Shown: positions 11,563 through 24,500, numbered from the stretch's first letter. The stretch is 64,000 nt of DNA from Tridacna crocea (GCA_943736015.1 OX031061.1:53016192-53080191); one strand, 5' to 3'. Notes: generated from the letters alone by a model not told the origin. Made by a program: numbers and translations.

Positions 11563-12388
11563 ATGGCAGAAGGCATGGACCCAAATTATATTGGACGCCT
11601 AAAGACCACACCTGTTACAAGTACACCCATTGAACAAAACAAAAGAAAACGTTTGCGATCAGGATCAGATGCTGAAAATTACCCGCAATAAGAGCAAAAT
11701 TTACAAGAATGTATTGATCATCTACAGTGTGTACATTGTGGACTAAAGTTCTGCATTAAATGTATAAAACTTTCGCCAGAGCAATATGAAGTAATTAAGA
11801 GTCATAGACTAAACTTATCATGGACGTGTCCTACATGCAGGTTAACACTGCCTACACTATTGAATGTAAGTGAAAGCATTCATGAGATAAACAAAATCAA
11901 ACAATGAAAGATTGAAAAGCTTAGAGATAGAAATCAAGGGTGTTGATGGGAAAATAAAAAGCGGACTCAGTGCACAGAAAGAATCTATTACAAAAGAAGT
12001 TATGGATGAACTTAACACAGAACTAGAAACGAAAAATGATCTTAGAATAAGAGAACATGTAGATAGAAAAAACAGAAACTGCAATATAATGGTATACAAG
12101 CTAGAAGAATCAACAAATACAAATCCACAAATGCGAAAAGATCATGATATGGGTATGTTCCTTGATCTTTGTCATGTAATGGATATTGAAGTTAAAATTA
12201 AAACAGCATTCAGAATAGGGAGAAAGAAAGACAACAGCATAAGACCCTACAAAGTAGTCCTGGAAGACAAAAACCAAAAACACCAACTACTGTCAAAAGC
12301 TAAAGAGATTAAAAATTGTGCTCCAGAAGATCTTAAAAATGATAATACTATCTGCAGACTATACTCCGCAACAACGAGAAGAACGTAA
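11563..12388 (+). pseudogene. LINE ORF1 (PHD-like zinc plus coiled-coil RNA chaperone), broken
   Basis: The likely start is ATG 11563 (MAEGMDPNYI). A zinc-cluster segment follows with CxxC pairs (CVHCGLKFC...CPTC, about 11730-11840), as in PHD-bearing CR1 ORF1 proteins. The frame has an in-frame stop near 11690, another at the end of the zinc segment near 11905, and a shift before 11912. The next open stretch (11912-12388) carries a charged helix likely to be coiled coil, then NIMVYKLEES and FRIGRK, matching the RNA-binding-like part of CR1-type ORF1 proteins. The normal role is binding element RNA in a ribonucleoprotein. This copy cannot make a complete product. Confidence 0.6.
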
Positions 12389-12616
12389 AGAACCTTTGAA
12401 GAAACTTGAGACTGTTAGACTTACAGACAAGAAAGCAAAATTCAATGATGGTAAAATAATAGGTAGCAAAACCTACAGTACAACAAAAGAAACCACTAAA
12501 CACGAAATACTGCTATAGTCAAAAAGAGAAAAACAAGCCAAATTAATAGAGACCAAAGACAACGAACATGATCTTTAAACAGAAACTATGTCAGTTATCC
12601 TAATTATGAATGATGA

Positions 12617-14766
12617 ATGTTTTATTTTAATAATGTAAACAAAAACAATGTAAATACCACTATGTTAAACAAGAACAATATCAAAATCCTATATACAAAT
12701 GCTGACACTCTTACGAATAAATTAGCAGAATTGAAAGTTATTACCCATGTGACAGGACCGGATATAATTGCCATCACAGAAACCGAACCAAAAAATTCTT
12801 TATTTGAAACTACGAACAGCAACTTTACTTTGAGCGGTTATTAATTCTTCTGAACAACACAAGATAACAGAAGGGGAATTATACTCTATTATCAGAAAAA
12901 TCTAACTGTCACCGAAGTTGATCTATATAATGAACTTATAGAGTCACTGTGGATTCCTATCAAATTGAAGAATAAAGATAATCTTTTACTGGGATGCATT
13001 TATAGAAACCCATCGACGAGTATCCAATCAACCTACAATACTTGTAAATTGATAGAAGATGCTTCAAATAGAGGATATTCACATATATGCATAGTTGGAG
13101 ACTTCAATTATAGAGAAATAGACTGGTCATTGCAAGAAGTTTGTGGAAGGGAAGGTAATCACGCTAATTTATTCTTAGAGTGCATCAAAGATAATTTCCT
13201 TACTCAGCATATAAATAGACCAACAAGGTATAGAGAACACGTTTCACCGTCATTATTGGATTTAATACTAACAAATGAAGAAAACATGATCGATAAAGTT
13301 GAATACCTGCTAGGGCTTGGTAAAAGTGATCACATGATTTTATTATTTAACTTCATCTGTTATACGTCCAATGTATCTAGTTCAACAAACAAAAATAATT
13401 ACTCAAGGGGCAATTATAAGGCAATAAACGAAGAACTTAATACCAAGAATTGGAACGACATCTTAACCGGGGAAGTTGATGATTATTGGAAGTCTTTTGC
13501 CGATACCCTCAATTACATTTTAGACAAAAACATACCAGTGTGCCAAGACAACAGTAAATCATGCAAGAAAGTCCCATTCATGAATACAGAAACAAAAATG
13601 AAAATAAAGAGAAAACATGCTAAATGGTCAAAGTACAGACACTGCCCAACATCCGAGAACTTTGAAATTTACAAAAAAGCGTGAAATGAAGTAACAGCGG
13701 CAATACGCACCTCAAAATATCAATTTGAGAAGGATCTGGCATCAAAGATAAATACCGACCAGAAACTCTTTTGGAAATACGTTCGGGAAAATAATAGAAA
13801 TAAAACAAGTATTTGTGCCTTACAGGGTGAAAACGGGAATTTGATCTCAGATGATGAAGCTAAATTTAAAGCCAATTTACTAAACAACTACTTTGCCAGT
13901 GCCTTTATAAAAGATCCTGTTACAATAAAACCACAAACCTCAGCAGAAGATAATAAACCCTCCACAATTTTAACTGAACAAATCCTGGAAAATATCGTAA
14001 TCGATGAAGATACAGTTGCTAAAATTCTGAATGAAACAAAGTCCAACAAATCGCAGGGACCAGATGGGATTCACCCAAAAGTTACTGCTGAACGTTCAAA
14101 AGCACTGGTTTATCCCCTAACAAAAATATTCAAGAAATCCATGGCTACTTCAAAAGTGCCCGAGGAATGGAAAAAGTCAAATGTTACCCCTATTTTCAAA
14201 TCTGATGATAAAGTACTGCCTGAAAACTATCGACCCATTAATATAAGTTCGACGTGCGCTAACATCATGCAGAAAATTGTAAGAAACAGCCTCCAATCAC
14301 ACAAGGAACAAAAAAAACACATTTTACATCAGCTCAATATGGCTTTTTAAAAGGGAAATCCTGTACCCTTCAACTTTTAGAATATGTGGACGATTGGACA
14401 GAAGCGATTGATAATGGAGAAGGAACTGATGTAATATTTTATGATTTCAAAAAGGCTTTTGACAGAATTTCACATGAAAAATTACTTATAAAACTAGAAA
14501 AATATGGAATTACAGGCAAAGTCTTAAAATGGATTAAAGATTTCCTCACAAACAGAACACAGAATATTATCATTAATGGGAAAAAATCCGATTCTATCAA
14601 AGTAAATAGTAGAGTTCCTCAAGGAAGCGTTTTGGTCCCCATTCTATTCCTTATCTTCATTAATGATCTTCCTGAAACTGCCGTGACACCAATAAGACTA
14701 TTTGCTGACGATACCAAAACCGATTCTGTGACTAAAAATGAAAATGACTTAAAACTTCTTCACTAA
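12617..14766 (+). pseudogene. LINE ORF2 (endonuclease plus reverse transcriptase), broken and 3'-truncated
   Basis: The endonuclease shows its motifs in order: NIKILYTNAD (12678), IAITET near 12775, GDFNYREIDW near 13100, and SDH near 13327. The reverse transcriptase shows GPDGIHPK near 14057, ENYRPINI near 14222, catalytic motif A YDFKKAFD near 14443, VPQGSV near 14615 and motif C FADD near 14700. The element is interrupted by at least two in-frame stops near 12842-12853, one at 13682, and a frame change near 14340. The C-terminal domain is absent. The endonuclease would nick target DNA and the reverse transcriptase would copy element RNA at the nick. The motif style fits the CR1 group. Confidence 0.75.
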
Positions 14767-15360
14767 ACAACGGATAATAGTTCTACTATTGTTTTTGTAC
14801 TACTGAAGAGGGTTCATTAGCAGTACCATTTCTTTCAGATTGTTCATAACACTTTTCTGTGTTGAAAAAAAAAGCTTTCCCTTATAAGAGATACTATTCC
14901 TATGTGTTCTGATATAGTGGACCAAAGTCTTCTTCTCTGAAACCGCTTATCAGATTTTGAAATTATTTCAGAAATATTCCTTGGGTGACTCTTTTCAAAA
15001 AGTGTCAATGAATTTTTTATCCGTCGAAAAACAACATCCAATTGTTGGCACCTGCATGTGGTGCTCTTGTTCGATATATGTTTTCAGTCATGTAGAGCAT
15101 GTGTTTTCTTCAAGAAATAGCTCTTTGGTGATCTGTCCAAAAATTTATTTGCATAATTCGGATTCATCAAAATCATTGCTGTGGCGATGAATGCATGGTA
15201 GTAACAGTTTTTGTATTGATTTTTACAGGTGAACTTTTCAAAATCGCTTGGCAAAATAATGATTTTGTTTCCAAAGTTTCAATACCTCAAATAAAGACGA
15301 CTGTGATTCTCTCAAAAATTCCGGTGAGCGATCCAGAGACATCTTGGTCCCCTTGTTTTA
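14767..15360 (+). repeat. fragment of tandem-core (Helentron-like) element, 3' end
   Basis: From about 14920 the text matches one core unit of the elements at 35944 and 39259 (CTTCTTCTCTGAAACCGC, then TTCCTTGGGTGACTCTTTTC). It ends with GGTGAGCGATCC and CCCCTTGTTT, like those elements' 3' ends. About 190 bp in the middle (15040-15230) do not match and may be an insertion. The 5' head is missing. Confidence 0.6.
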
Positions 15361-15799
15361 TTTTGGGTGGCTAGATCGCTCCTTTTTTCGTGGCAAACAT
15401 TTTGAATTAACCTATCGATAATTAAAAAAACTTTTAAAAGTATCAAACATTAAAAGATAATGGCTCCTAGGCAGCCTTGTCTGCATTTTCATTTCTATAA
15501 TTTCCATAATATACTAGCGAAAAAAAGTAACTGTGCATGGTAAATTTTCTCATATCTTTTTGAAAAATGAAATATTTACACATTTTTTTTTTTAATATAA
15601 CCCCTAAGATACACTTGTCCAAAAATGACCGAGTTTCACTAGTTACAAGTGCATTGACGTGCGCCCTGAACATGTAGGTCTTTTCGTTGTTTTGTGGCAC
15701 TATGTTATTCTTAAGTGAGCTTTGGATTTGTTTTTACCACGAAACTGCTCTTAATTCTCTCTGTGAAGAAATAAAAACACGTTTCAACGGACTTAAAAC
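15361..15799. other. unassigned sequence before the Tc1/mariner relic
   Basis: No gene seen. AT-rich, with several poly-T runs. The terminal inverted repeat of the adjoining transposon should lie in or near here but could not be identified by eye. Confidence 0.35.
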
Positions 15800-16535
15800 A
15801 ACACAGCACGTCTATCTGAAGACGAGCGTCTACGTGCCATCGCTTCAGACAGGAATATCCCAGAAAAAGGTTGCTCGGCGTTTTGGCGTCCACAGAAACA
15901 CTGTATCAGCACTTTGGAGACGATTTCAACAACATGGCAACACCCGCGACTTGCCACGTTCAGGCCGTCCACGCGTGACGTCAATCCGCCAAGATAATCC
16001 GGCTACAGGAGCACAACAACCATCCCAGACGCCCTGCGATACGCCCAGTCTTGCTGCAACGTCAAAGACGATGTTGTCTTTAGTGGTATAGACAGCATTT
16101 ACGGTTACGTAGGGTCGACTGAAACAACGTGTTGTTTACTGACGAGTCTCGTTTCCTTCTGGGTAGTTCCGGCGGTCGTGCTTGTGCCTACAGACGTATT
16201 GGAGAACGTTATGCGGATCACTGCGTCGTTCAGCGCCATCATTTTGGAGGCAGATCGGTTATGGTGTGGGGCGGCACCTCATTTCGCGGTAAAACTCAAC
16301 TTGTGGTTGTCTGAGGTAATTGAACGGGCGTATGCTACAAGGACGAGATTATCCAGCCCCATGTATTGCCGTTTGTTGAAGGCGAAGGGCGTCGCACGCG
16401 TAGTCACCGACATTTTAGCTCAGCAAAATGTGAATTTCTTGCCCTGGTCGGCCGTATCGCCTGATCTATCGCCAATAGTACATGTTTGGGACGGGATGGA
16501 GAGACGCCTACGTCGAAAAAGGAAGATTGGAGTGT
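15800..16535 (+). pseudogene. Tc1/mariner-type transposase, degraded
   Basis: An N-terminal helix-turn-helix is clear (QKKVARRFGVHRNTVSALWR, then RSGRPRVTS), preceded in another frame by LSEDERLRAI, so a frame change lies near 15850. A catalytic-domain piece gives LFTDESRF (first Asp at about 16141) and SVMVWGG. In a further frame VVTDILAQQNVNFLPW is followed by SPDLSPIVHVWD near 16470. In active DD34E members that last motif carries a Glu (SPIEH); here it is Val, so the third catalytic residue is lost. The DNARPH motif bearing the second Asp is not recognisable. The family catalyses cut-and-paste transposition at TA sites. This copy is dead, with at least three frame changes. Confidence 0.75.
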
Positions 16536-17650
16536 TTCTATGTGCACTTCCAAGGGACTGTTTATGGGCCGTCTGCATTATTATGGCGAATAAAAGTTTT
16601 TAACATAATTATAGTAAAACGTCTTAACAAAATGAACAGAGTAGCATTTCTTGTTTAAGTTATGGGGAAAGAGAGTTTTTTAACCTTCTCAAATAAGTTT
16701 GTGAAACACTTACTATCGGTTTTCCTATTTTGGACTTTTTTGGTCGTTTCCCAGGAAATGTTTTCCTTTACTGCGGTCAATTCGATATTAGTGTAAATAC
16801 AGTGAAGAATGGCTTTCTGTTTTGCCTTTATCATTTCTTGCCCATTTTTCAAACTGAAGTTCTGGAATTTTTACCAGTATCCTACTATTCCATGAAAGAG
16901 ATGACAACGGCATATTTATTGTTTTGTCGTGCTCTCCTATTTTTGCTGTAATGTTTGTATTTTTTGTATGTACATGTAATGTATAAAAAAGACTGTTGTT
17001 GAATTTTTGAAATATTAACAAGATTTCTTAATTTAGTAGTACTTCTATACTACTACACATAATTTTCTTTCCCGTGAAGACCGCAATAATGCTTTATACA
17101 ACTATATAATTTATACATGTACATGGATTCACGATCATGAGGGCTGCATATTTGATAATGTTTAATTAATGTTTGATAATATTTTAAATAGTGTTCGCAG
17201 ATTTGTCATATCGCTATATGTGTAGTGTTTGTATTTGTGTTTTATTGTAAAGTAAACAATTCTTCCAAAATCTCCATGGTTATAGTGTCAGCTAATTGGA
17301 TTGCTATACCCAATGGAAATGTTTCCCCTCTAAAAAAATCCTTGATTATTTACAGAGTCCTTTGCGTTTTAAACTTACAGGTGGCATGGTTTCTTTCTTG
17401 TTATTTCCTTCATGTTAAACCACAAAAGAGTTGCACAATTCATATCTGAGTAACCTTTCAGCCGACTATCTTCAAAAAAAGAACAACACCAAATGGTGTT
17501 TGTTTTAAACTCATTGTTTAAATTAACCACTTTCATATTGTGATTTTAATTTTCAAGTTTTATCGTTCATTTTCGCCACTTACTTCAACGAAAATTTATG
17601 TTAAACTGTTGCCTTGTCATACTTACCTCAACTCACTATAGTTATCATTT
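16536..17650. other. unassigned AT-rich sequence
   Basis: About 1.1 kb with no exon, repeat end or RNA gene that could be supported. The short open frames present have no recognisable motif. Confidence 0.4.
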
Positions 17651-18296
17651 TTATACCCCCCACAACGAAGTGGAGGGGATATACTGGAATCGCTATGGTT
17701 GTCCTTCCGTCTGTCCGTCTATCTGTAGGCACAATTTTGTCCGGAGCTTTTTTTCCTACAGTTTTTCAAGTACTGCACTGAAATTTACACATAATGTTTG
17801 GGTACGTAAGAAATTGTGCATGTGCAATTTTCACGACCTTGCTGACGTTGATTGCCGAATTATCTCCCTTAAGCCGGTAACGTTTCCTGCATTGTTGTTG
17901 TCCAGAGCATTACTCCTAGAGTTTTGCAAATTCTGAACCCAATTTTATACATAATGTTTCTGTATATGTTATGGTGGGATGTATTACTTGCATGCCTCTG
18001 CCTCTGCTATTTGTTCCTGAATTATCTCCCCTTGAACTTTTATTTTTTACTTAATTATATTTATTGTTGTCTGCAGCAGTTATTGTTGTCTGCAGCAATA
18101 CTCCTACAGTGTTGCATATACTAAATCAAATTTACTTATAATTTTCCTGTTAATATGAGGCTGTGTATGTGCAAGTTTTATGTACCTGGTATGAATTGCT
18201 TTCGAATTATTGCCCCTGAAAATTTTAATTACTTCAAACTTGGACTAGTTGAAAAGGGAACCCATACAACAGGGGCAGGATATCATCAAAATATTT
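17651..18296 (+). repeat. C-rich-headed repeat (TATACCCCCC...GGGGATATACTGG family), copy 1
   Basis: It begins with a hairpin head, CCCCCCACAACG then GTGGAGGGG, followed by iterated GTCCGTCTGTC and a body with repeated TTGTCCGGAGC and ACTCCTA phrases. A second head of the same type starts at 18297, and a more distant relative starts near 51113. It is non-coding. Repeats of this form look like non-autonomous elements, but the superfamily is not determinable here. Confidence 0.6.
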
Positions 18297-18530
18297 TCAT
18301 ACCCCTCACAACGTTGTGGAGCGGGGGCTATACTGGAATCATAATCGCTGTCGTCTGTTTATCCGTCTGTATACACTTTTTGTCCGGAGCAATACTCCGA
18401 CAGTTTTCATGTACTGAACTCAAATTTTCAAATAGTGTTTCTATATATGAAGTTGTGGATTTGCGATTTTCATGACCCTGCTGGGAGTGGTTACTGAATT
18501 ATCTCCCCTTGAACTTTTTTCATTTCTTAC
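18297..18530 (+). repeat. C-rich-headed repeat, copy 2
   Basis: It opens with TCATACCCCTCACAACGTTG and GGAGCGGGGGCTATACTGG, with an ACAACGTTGT palindrome in the head, then the same CCGTCTG and TTGTCCGGAGCAATACTCC phrases as copy 1. The copies are head-to-tail. It ends around ATCTCCCCTTGAAC, a phrase also present near 18025 in copy 1. Confidence 0.55.
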
Positions 18531-18980
18531 TTTTTTTTATTGAACCATTCTGCATTCTGTAACAAAGACCTGTTTTTTGTGACAAGGAGCTGGTGGAGGT
18601 TATAATCACGTTTAGTGATAGCTCTAGTCTTATTCCTGGTGTAACACATTCATGTTGCATGTGCGTTAAATGACATGGCAGTCGATAGTTGATATGGCAG
18701 TCGATAGGTGACAAAACACCTATAAATCATCGGAAGGATGTAAAAAACTAATTTCAATTGTAACAATTTTGCATTGAAAAAAAATGTTGTTTACTGTTAA
18801 CTGCATACTCAAAATACTTATTACTCGAAAGTGAATGGAATTTCAATTGTATGGCATCTTTTTATATGTACATGCAAACTTATAATCTTTTGCCAGGTAT
18901 ATTAGGTAGTGGGTATGATTTTATGGTCTGAACCGTGCCTTGTTCTGCCTGAGTATAAGTTTCATCGAAACTTCTTGCAG
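18531..18980. other. region upstream of the Ig-protein first coding exon
   Basis: No repeat end was recognised. The stretch ends in TTCTTGCAG at 18972-18980, which could be a splice acceptor. If so, an untranslated leader exon lies upstream; otherwise transcription starts in this region. No TATA box could be assigned. Confidence 0.3.
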
Positions 18981-18987
18981 GGTAAAG

Positions 18988-19054
18988 ATGAAATTGATTC
19001 AGACATTCAATGAACACATAGTTGGGGACGTGCTAACGATGATGTTTTTAGCGG
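18988..19054 (+). CDS. Ig-domain protein, exon 1 (signal peptide)
   Basis: ATG 18988 opens 22 codons (MKLIQTFNEH...) with a hydrophobic run VLTMMFLA at the end. The exon closes at GCGG|GTAAGT, a consensus donor, leaving phase 1. The exon at 26031 begins in the matching phase, giving LAAIFSP across the junction and extending the hydrophobic stretch as in a signal peptide. The intron is 6,976 bp, most of it one LINE. This is a host exon by inference; a transcript would be needed to prove it. Confidence 0.45.
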
Positions 19055-19298
19055 GTAAGTTTATTTTTGCTTTGAATCCTTTACTGGCAGAAGCGCTTTC
19101 TAACTAATAGGTCAAATTCAGCACATCATTGTTTTAATTTTTAATTGGCGTTTTCATTTTTAATAAATCGAGCAATTAAGTAATACCTTATTGGCCGTCT
19201 GCAAGAGCTATCAGTACAACCATATCTAACGTTTTATCGCCTGGTAACTGGTTATATCGTGTTTATACAATTTCGATCAATAGCAAGTCCTTACCCCT
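19055..19298. other. intron 1, 5' remainder; LINE target-site duplication at its end
   Basis: Intron sequence between the exon 1 donor and the LINE. Its last 20 bases (19279-19298, AATAGCAAGTCCTTACCCCT) reappear after the LINE tail at 25803-25822 with one substitution and one indel. This marks the insertion site. Confidence 0.6.
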
Positions 19299-19845
19299 AG
19301 CTGGGCGGGGGTATAGAAATAGCCTAGCTGTTGCACTACAGGATGGTAGAACCCCACCAATGTGCCTGCTCGTTTGCCGTGAGCTGCGACCTGTGTCACT
19401 TGATGAAGGGGTCCTGGTGGTTGAAACACACCACTTTGGCCTGGAGTTGAGTTAAACAGGAGGTCAGGTGGGCCCGTCCTGATCAATCCGCTGGTCATGC
19501 CAAGCCCTAGGGCACTCATTTTGGCACTTCCTATCTATCTATGATATTACCTTTGGAAACAAATTTATTTCCCTTGATTTTAACTATTTGCCTTAGAAGG
19601 CGGTGGCTCAAGGGTCAATCAAGTGAAAGTTTTGGCATTTGACTGACATTTGCAATGTCCTTATAATGTTTTAGAAGCTTGGTATGGCGTTTGAAAGGAA
19701 GGCATTTGTCCAGTTTAGCCTTTTCACTTGAGTATAACGCCAATGTATCCATAACATGTCCTGTGTTAGGTTTCCCCAGGACATGTCCCCTTGTTGGGCT
19801 CCGAGGCGGGTGGGGAGCATTGGCGCTGAAGTAAATATCAAAACT

Positions 19846-21420
19846 ATGGCAACACAAAAAAAGCCCAAGCTACATGAATCAAACCACCATGACGGAAAAC
19901 GACCACTTTCAGAAACTGATTCTGAAACGGAGTCTACATCTTTTACATCAACAGCTAAAACCACTTATTTCCCTACTGTCATTGTTATTGAGTCCAAGGA
20001 CGTTTCACACCCAGTAACCAAACTATCTCCTTTCGTTGTCGAGAAGCAACTTAACAGTATTTTGGGTACCCCAAAATCTGTGAAGAAGCTGAAAAACAAC
20101 ACCATGCTAGTTGAGTGTTTTACACGACAACAATCAGAAAATCTCTTAAAACATAAAAAGTTTTTCCAACAAGAAGTGAACATCTACCCTCACAAGACAC
20201 TCAATTCTTGCAAGGGAAAAGGTGTAAAGAACTCGCTTTATGTTCAATTTCAGAAATTGAGGATGGCTTAAAATCTCAGGGTGTAACAGGTGTCACTCTC
20301 GTCTCTGTCAAAAGGAATGGCGAAATGAGGACAACAAATACATACATCTTGACATTCTCATCACCAATTCTCCCTCAGTCAGTTAAAGTTGGATATATCT
20401 CTGTGAAAGTCGAAATGTATATTCCAAATCCTTTGCAATGTTTCAAATGCTAACATTACGGGCATCACATTAGTAAATGCCCTCGAAATGCTGTTTGTGC
20501 GAAATGTGGTACAGAGGAAGAGAACCACAATTTTGAGACTTGTTCGAGCCCTCTTAAATGCACAAACTGTAAAGGTGACCATGCGGCTTTTTCAAGAGAA
20601 CGTCCTCTTTGGAAAGAAGAGAAAGAAATCTTGAACGTAAAATATACCAAAAACTTAAGTTTTCCAGAAGCTCGACAGCTTGTCAAACAGCGCACAGCTG
20701 ATCGACCAAAGTCTTTCTCTGCGAGCTATGCCGATGTGACATCCCCTCCAAAAGAGGACTGTCACACTTGTGTCGTCCTCGCCAAACTCATTTTCACCAA
20801 ATTTCCTGAGATGACAACTGATTTAAAAGCCATTCTTCCACAATCTACCTTTGAAGTCCTCAGTCCCAATAAAACATCTCCGCCATCTGATAAATCCATA
20901 AACTCTGAACATACAGAAAAAGTGAATTCTCTTCCTAAATCATCTTCATCTTTGTCAAAACCTTCAGTTTCTAAAACAAAACCTAGTATGCTGAAAGCTG
21001 CAGAATTTAACAATAATTCCCCTAAAAATCTGCCCCAACCACGTACTCGGGTTCAGTTAAATAAAGAAGATTTGCCTTCGGCCTCTACATCTAGTAAAAA
21101 GCCGACAAAATCAGACGAAGAAGTCTTTGAAACCCGTGTATCTGATACAGAGATCTCGGAACTCGTCGATTCCGACAAATCACTACCGGGTAAAAAGAAA
21201 AACGAGAAAAGCCTGTGAACGTAAAATCACAGTTAAAATTGGTCAACCGTCTGTCTCTCTCTCCAATAAATTTGAAACACTTCAAGAAAGCACAGACGAT
21301 AAAGGTCCAGAGGAGGAAAAATGTGAAGAGGAGATGGAAGAGGAAGAGTCTGATGGCTCGGACAGCGAATCTCCTTGGGGTCACCATAGGTCTGAATGGA
21401 ACAAAGACCTTGACTCCTAG
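19846..21420 (+). pseudogene. LINE ORF1 (Gag-like protein with CCHC zinc knuckles), broken
   Basis: Likely start ATG 19846 (MATQKKPKLHESNHHDGKRP). The N-terminal half has the conserved SPFVVEKQL and PHKTLNS phrases of this family. The frame changes near 20215, then reads IPNPLQCFKC. After a stop at 20451-20453 come successive knuckles: C..YGHHISKC, C..CGTEEENHNFETC and C..CKGDHAAFSREC-like (the last Cys appears as Arg). A proline/serine-rich region and an acidic tail follow, the tail in another frame from about 21200 to the stop at 21418-21420. Its normal role is binding element RNA. There are about three lesions in all. Confidence 0.7.
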
Positions 21421-21564
21421 CAAAACTCGACTCCCGAAACCAAAAGTGTTGAGAAGACACACATGTAAACTAAAATGAAAATCAACATACTTCTGTTTTT
21501 ACTGCCTTTTGCATTGGTTTGCGGCCTCTTCTTTACTTCAGTTTTTACACTTTCATCAAGCACT

Positions 21565-24500
21565 ATGGATACCATAATCCAGTGGAATTGTCGAGGTATA
21601 AAGTCAAATTTTGACGAACTTTCCCTTTTAATAAATGATCACAAACCAGTTGCTGTTTATCTGCAAGAAACCTACCTTAAACAGAATGATACTATTTCAA
21701 TCAAATATCATTCCATTTACAATAAAATCTTTACTGAAGGCGAAAAAGCCAGAGGAGGTGTTTCTGTTATTGTTAACAACAACTTTCCTCATAAAGTTAT
21801 CGCTCTTAATACAAACTTGCAAGCTGTTGCAATTAGGTTATCTTTACACAGTGCTGTTACACTGTGTTCTTTATATCTACCCCCGAATACACCTATCAAT
21901 GAGACTAACCTGAATGATCTCATTTCGCAATTGCCATCCCCTTATATTCTTGCTGGAGACTTTAATGGTCACAATATTATGTGGGGTTGCGATAACACCA
22001 ACCAGAGCGGTTTACAGTTGGAAAACTTCATTTTGAACAATTCTTTGTCTTTTATGAATGATAACAAGTCCAAAACCTACTTGCATCTAGCAACTGGATC
22101 TTACTCTTCTATTGATTTAACTTTATGCAGCCCAGTCTTACTTCCCAATTTTACGTGGAAAGTGACTGACGATTTGTGCGGAAGTGATCACTTCCCCATT
22201 ATCTTTTCATCTTCCCAACCATCCAGCAGTGTACGACCACTGCTTTCGAAGGCCAATTGGAATAAATTTGAAACCCTTTGTGAACAAGCCATTACACATG
22301 ACAAATTTAGAGATTGCGATGATCCCGCAAAACTTTTTACTTCTCTATTGATTGATGCAGCAAAACAATCCATCCCTCAGACCTCGACAAATCCGAAACG
22401 TCCTGATAAGCCTTGGTACAATGATGATTGTAAACAGGCTGTCAAAGATAGAAAACAAGCCCTTAGAAAGTTTAACCTCAGACCTACCAAAGAAAAATCA
22501 TAATCTATTCCGTATTTCCAGAGCAAAGGCTCGTCGAACCATTAGAGAAAGTAAGCGCATGGCTTGGAGACAATATGTCTCTAAATTAAATAGTAGAACT
22601 ACTACTAAAAAAACTTGGGACATGATTAGAAAGATCAATGGCAAAGGCCAGCCCCCTCTTAATCACCTTCAAGTTAACAATACTTCGTTGGAATCACCCA
22701 GAGACATAGCTGATGCTCTTGCTGACAACTTTTGCAAAAAGTCTTCCTCTGTAAACTATTCTGAAAAGTTTCAGAGGAATAAAGCCCGGGAAGAAAAGAA
22801 GAAGCTTAATTTCAATTCTCCAAATTCAGAGCATTATAATAAACTCTTCACCTTTAAAGAATTAAAATCTGCTCTGAATAAGGCTCACGATTCTTGTCCT
22901 GGCCAAGATAAAATTCATTACCAATTTTTAAAACACTTACCTTTTACTTCTCTCTCAGTTTTACTTGACTTTTTTAATGATATCTGGCAATCAGGTGATT
23001 TTCCTTCATCCTGGCGAGAGGCACTAGTCATTCCTATCCCAAAACCTGGTAAGGATGCTAGTGACCCCGCTAACTATCGTCCAATAGCTCTTACTAGTTG
23101 TCTCTGCAAGACCTTAGAATGCATGGTCAACGACAGGCTTGTCTGGTATTTAGAGAAAAACAACCTCGTCGTTGATGTACAGAGTGGATTTCGGCGCCAG
23201 CGTGGCACTATAGATCATCTGGTCCGCTTTGAAACCTTTGTCAGAGAAGCCTTTCTTAATAAACAGCATGTAGTATTTGTCTTTTTCGACCTTGAAAGCG
23301 CTTACGATACGACTTTGAAATACAGAATTCTTAAAGACTTGCATGACTTTGGTCTTCGAGGCCGTCTTCCTCTTTTTATTTCAGCCTTCTTGGATGAACG
23401 CCTTTTCCGCATCCGAGTTGGTAATACTGTCTCGGGAGCCCGTGAACAGGAGATGGGTGTACCCCAAGAATGTATTCTCTCTGTTACACTTTTCAGTGTA
23501 AAAATAACAGTATAGTTAAAGCTATCTGTCCTGGTGTAGACTGTTCCCTTTATGTTGATGACTTCGTTATATGCTTCAGATCTCGAAATATGAATATTAT
23601 TGAGAGACAACTTCAACAGTGTCTTAACAAACTGCAAACGTGGTCTGATGAAAATGGCTTCAAATTTTCCAAATCCAAAACTAAGTACATGCACCTTTGC
23701 AATCTATGAGGTGTTCATCCAGACCCTGAGCTGTATTTGGACAGAACTAAAATTGAAGTCGTTTCTTGGAGTCATCTTTGACAGAAAGCTTTCCTTCCTT
23801 CCTTACATCACTGCACTTAAAAAGAAGTGCAAGAAGGCTCTTAATCTTCTTAAGGTTGTGGCCCATTCTGAATGGGGAGCAGACCGTAAAGTCCTCTTTC
23901 GGCTTTATCGGTCTTTAGTGCGCTCCAAATTAGACTATGGATCGATTGTATACGGATCTGCCCGTAAATCTTATTTGAAAATTCTCGATTCTATTCACCA
24001 CGAAGGTCCTCGTCTTGTACTTGGAGCTTTTAGAACTTCTCCCGCCAATAGTCTCTATGTTGACGCTACTGAACCTTCTCTTTCTTACAGGAGGGAAAAA
24101 CTCTCACTTCAATATCTTTTAAAACTGAAGTCGAATCGTTTTAATCCAACTCATAAAGTTGTATTTAAACCTCAATATAAAAATCTTTTTGAAAGGAAAC
24201 CAAATGTTATTTCTCCATTTGGTATCCGCATGGAGCCCATAGTGGATAACCTTGGCATAGACACCGAGTCCATTGCCGACTATAAAATCTCTGAAATCCC
24301 TCCATGGACACTAAACAGTGCAGAATTCAGATTCGACCTTGCATCTGACAAAAAGTCTGTCACGGATAGAACTGTATTTCATGCTAGATATAATGAGATA
24401 AAGGAGCATAATTTTTCCTTCAAACCCATCTATACAGATGGATCTAAAGAAGGAAATTCCGTAGCAGCTGCTGCTGTTTATGGACAAAGGACCTTAAAGT

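Larger units (their letters stand above)
11500..14766 (+). mobile_element. CR1-like non-LTR retrotransposon (LINE), 3'-truncated
   Basis: Two successive coding regions are recognisable: an ORF1 with a PHD-like zinc cluster, coiled coil and RNA-binding-like segment, then an ORF2 with an apurinic endonuclease and reverse transcriptase. The element stops soon after the catalytic FADD motif of the reverse transcriptase; the thumb, C-terminal domain and 3' UTR are absent. LINEs normally lose their 5' ends during incomplete reverse transcription, so loss of the 3' end implies a later deletion or rearrangement. The sequence immediately downstream belongs to a different repeat (14920-15360). Neither coding region is intact. 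Confidence 0.75.

Noticed and set aside
19399-19445. Hammerhead-like phrase in the LINE 5' UTR (ACTTGATGAAGG ... GGTTGAAACACACC)
   Set aside because: The core reads CTTGATGA with an extra base, and no convincing stem II lies between it and GAAA. Treated as coincidence.
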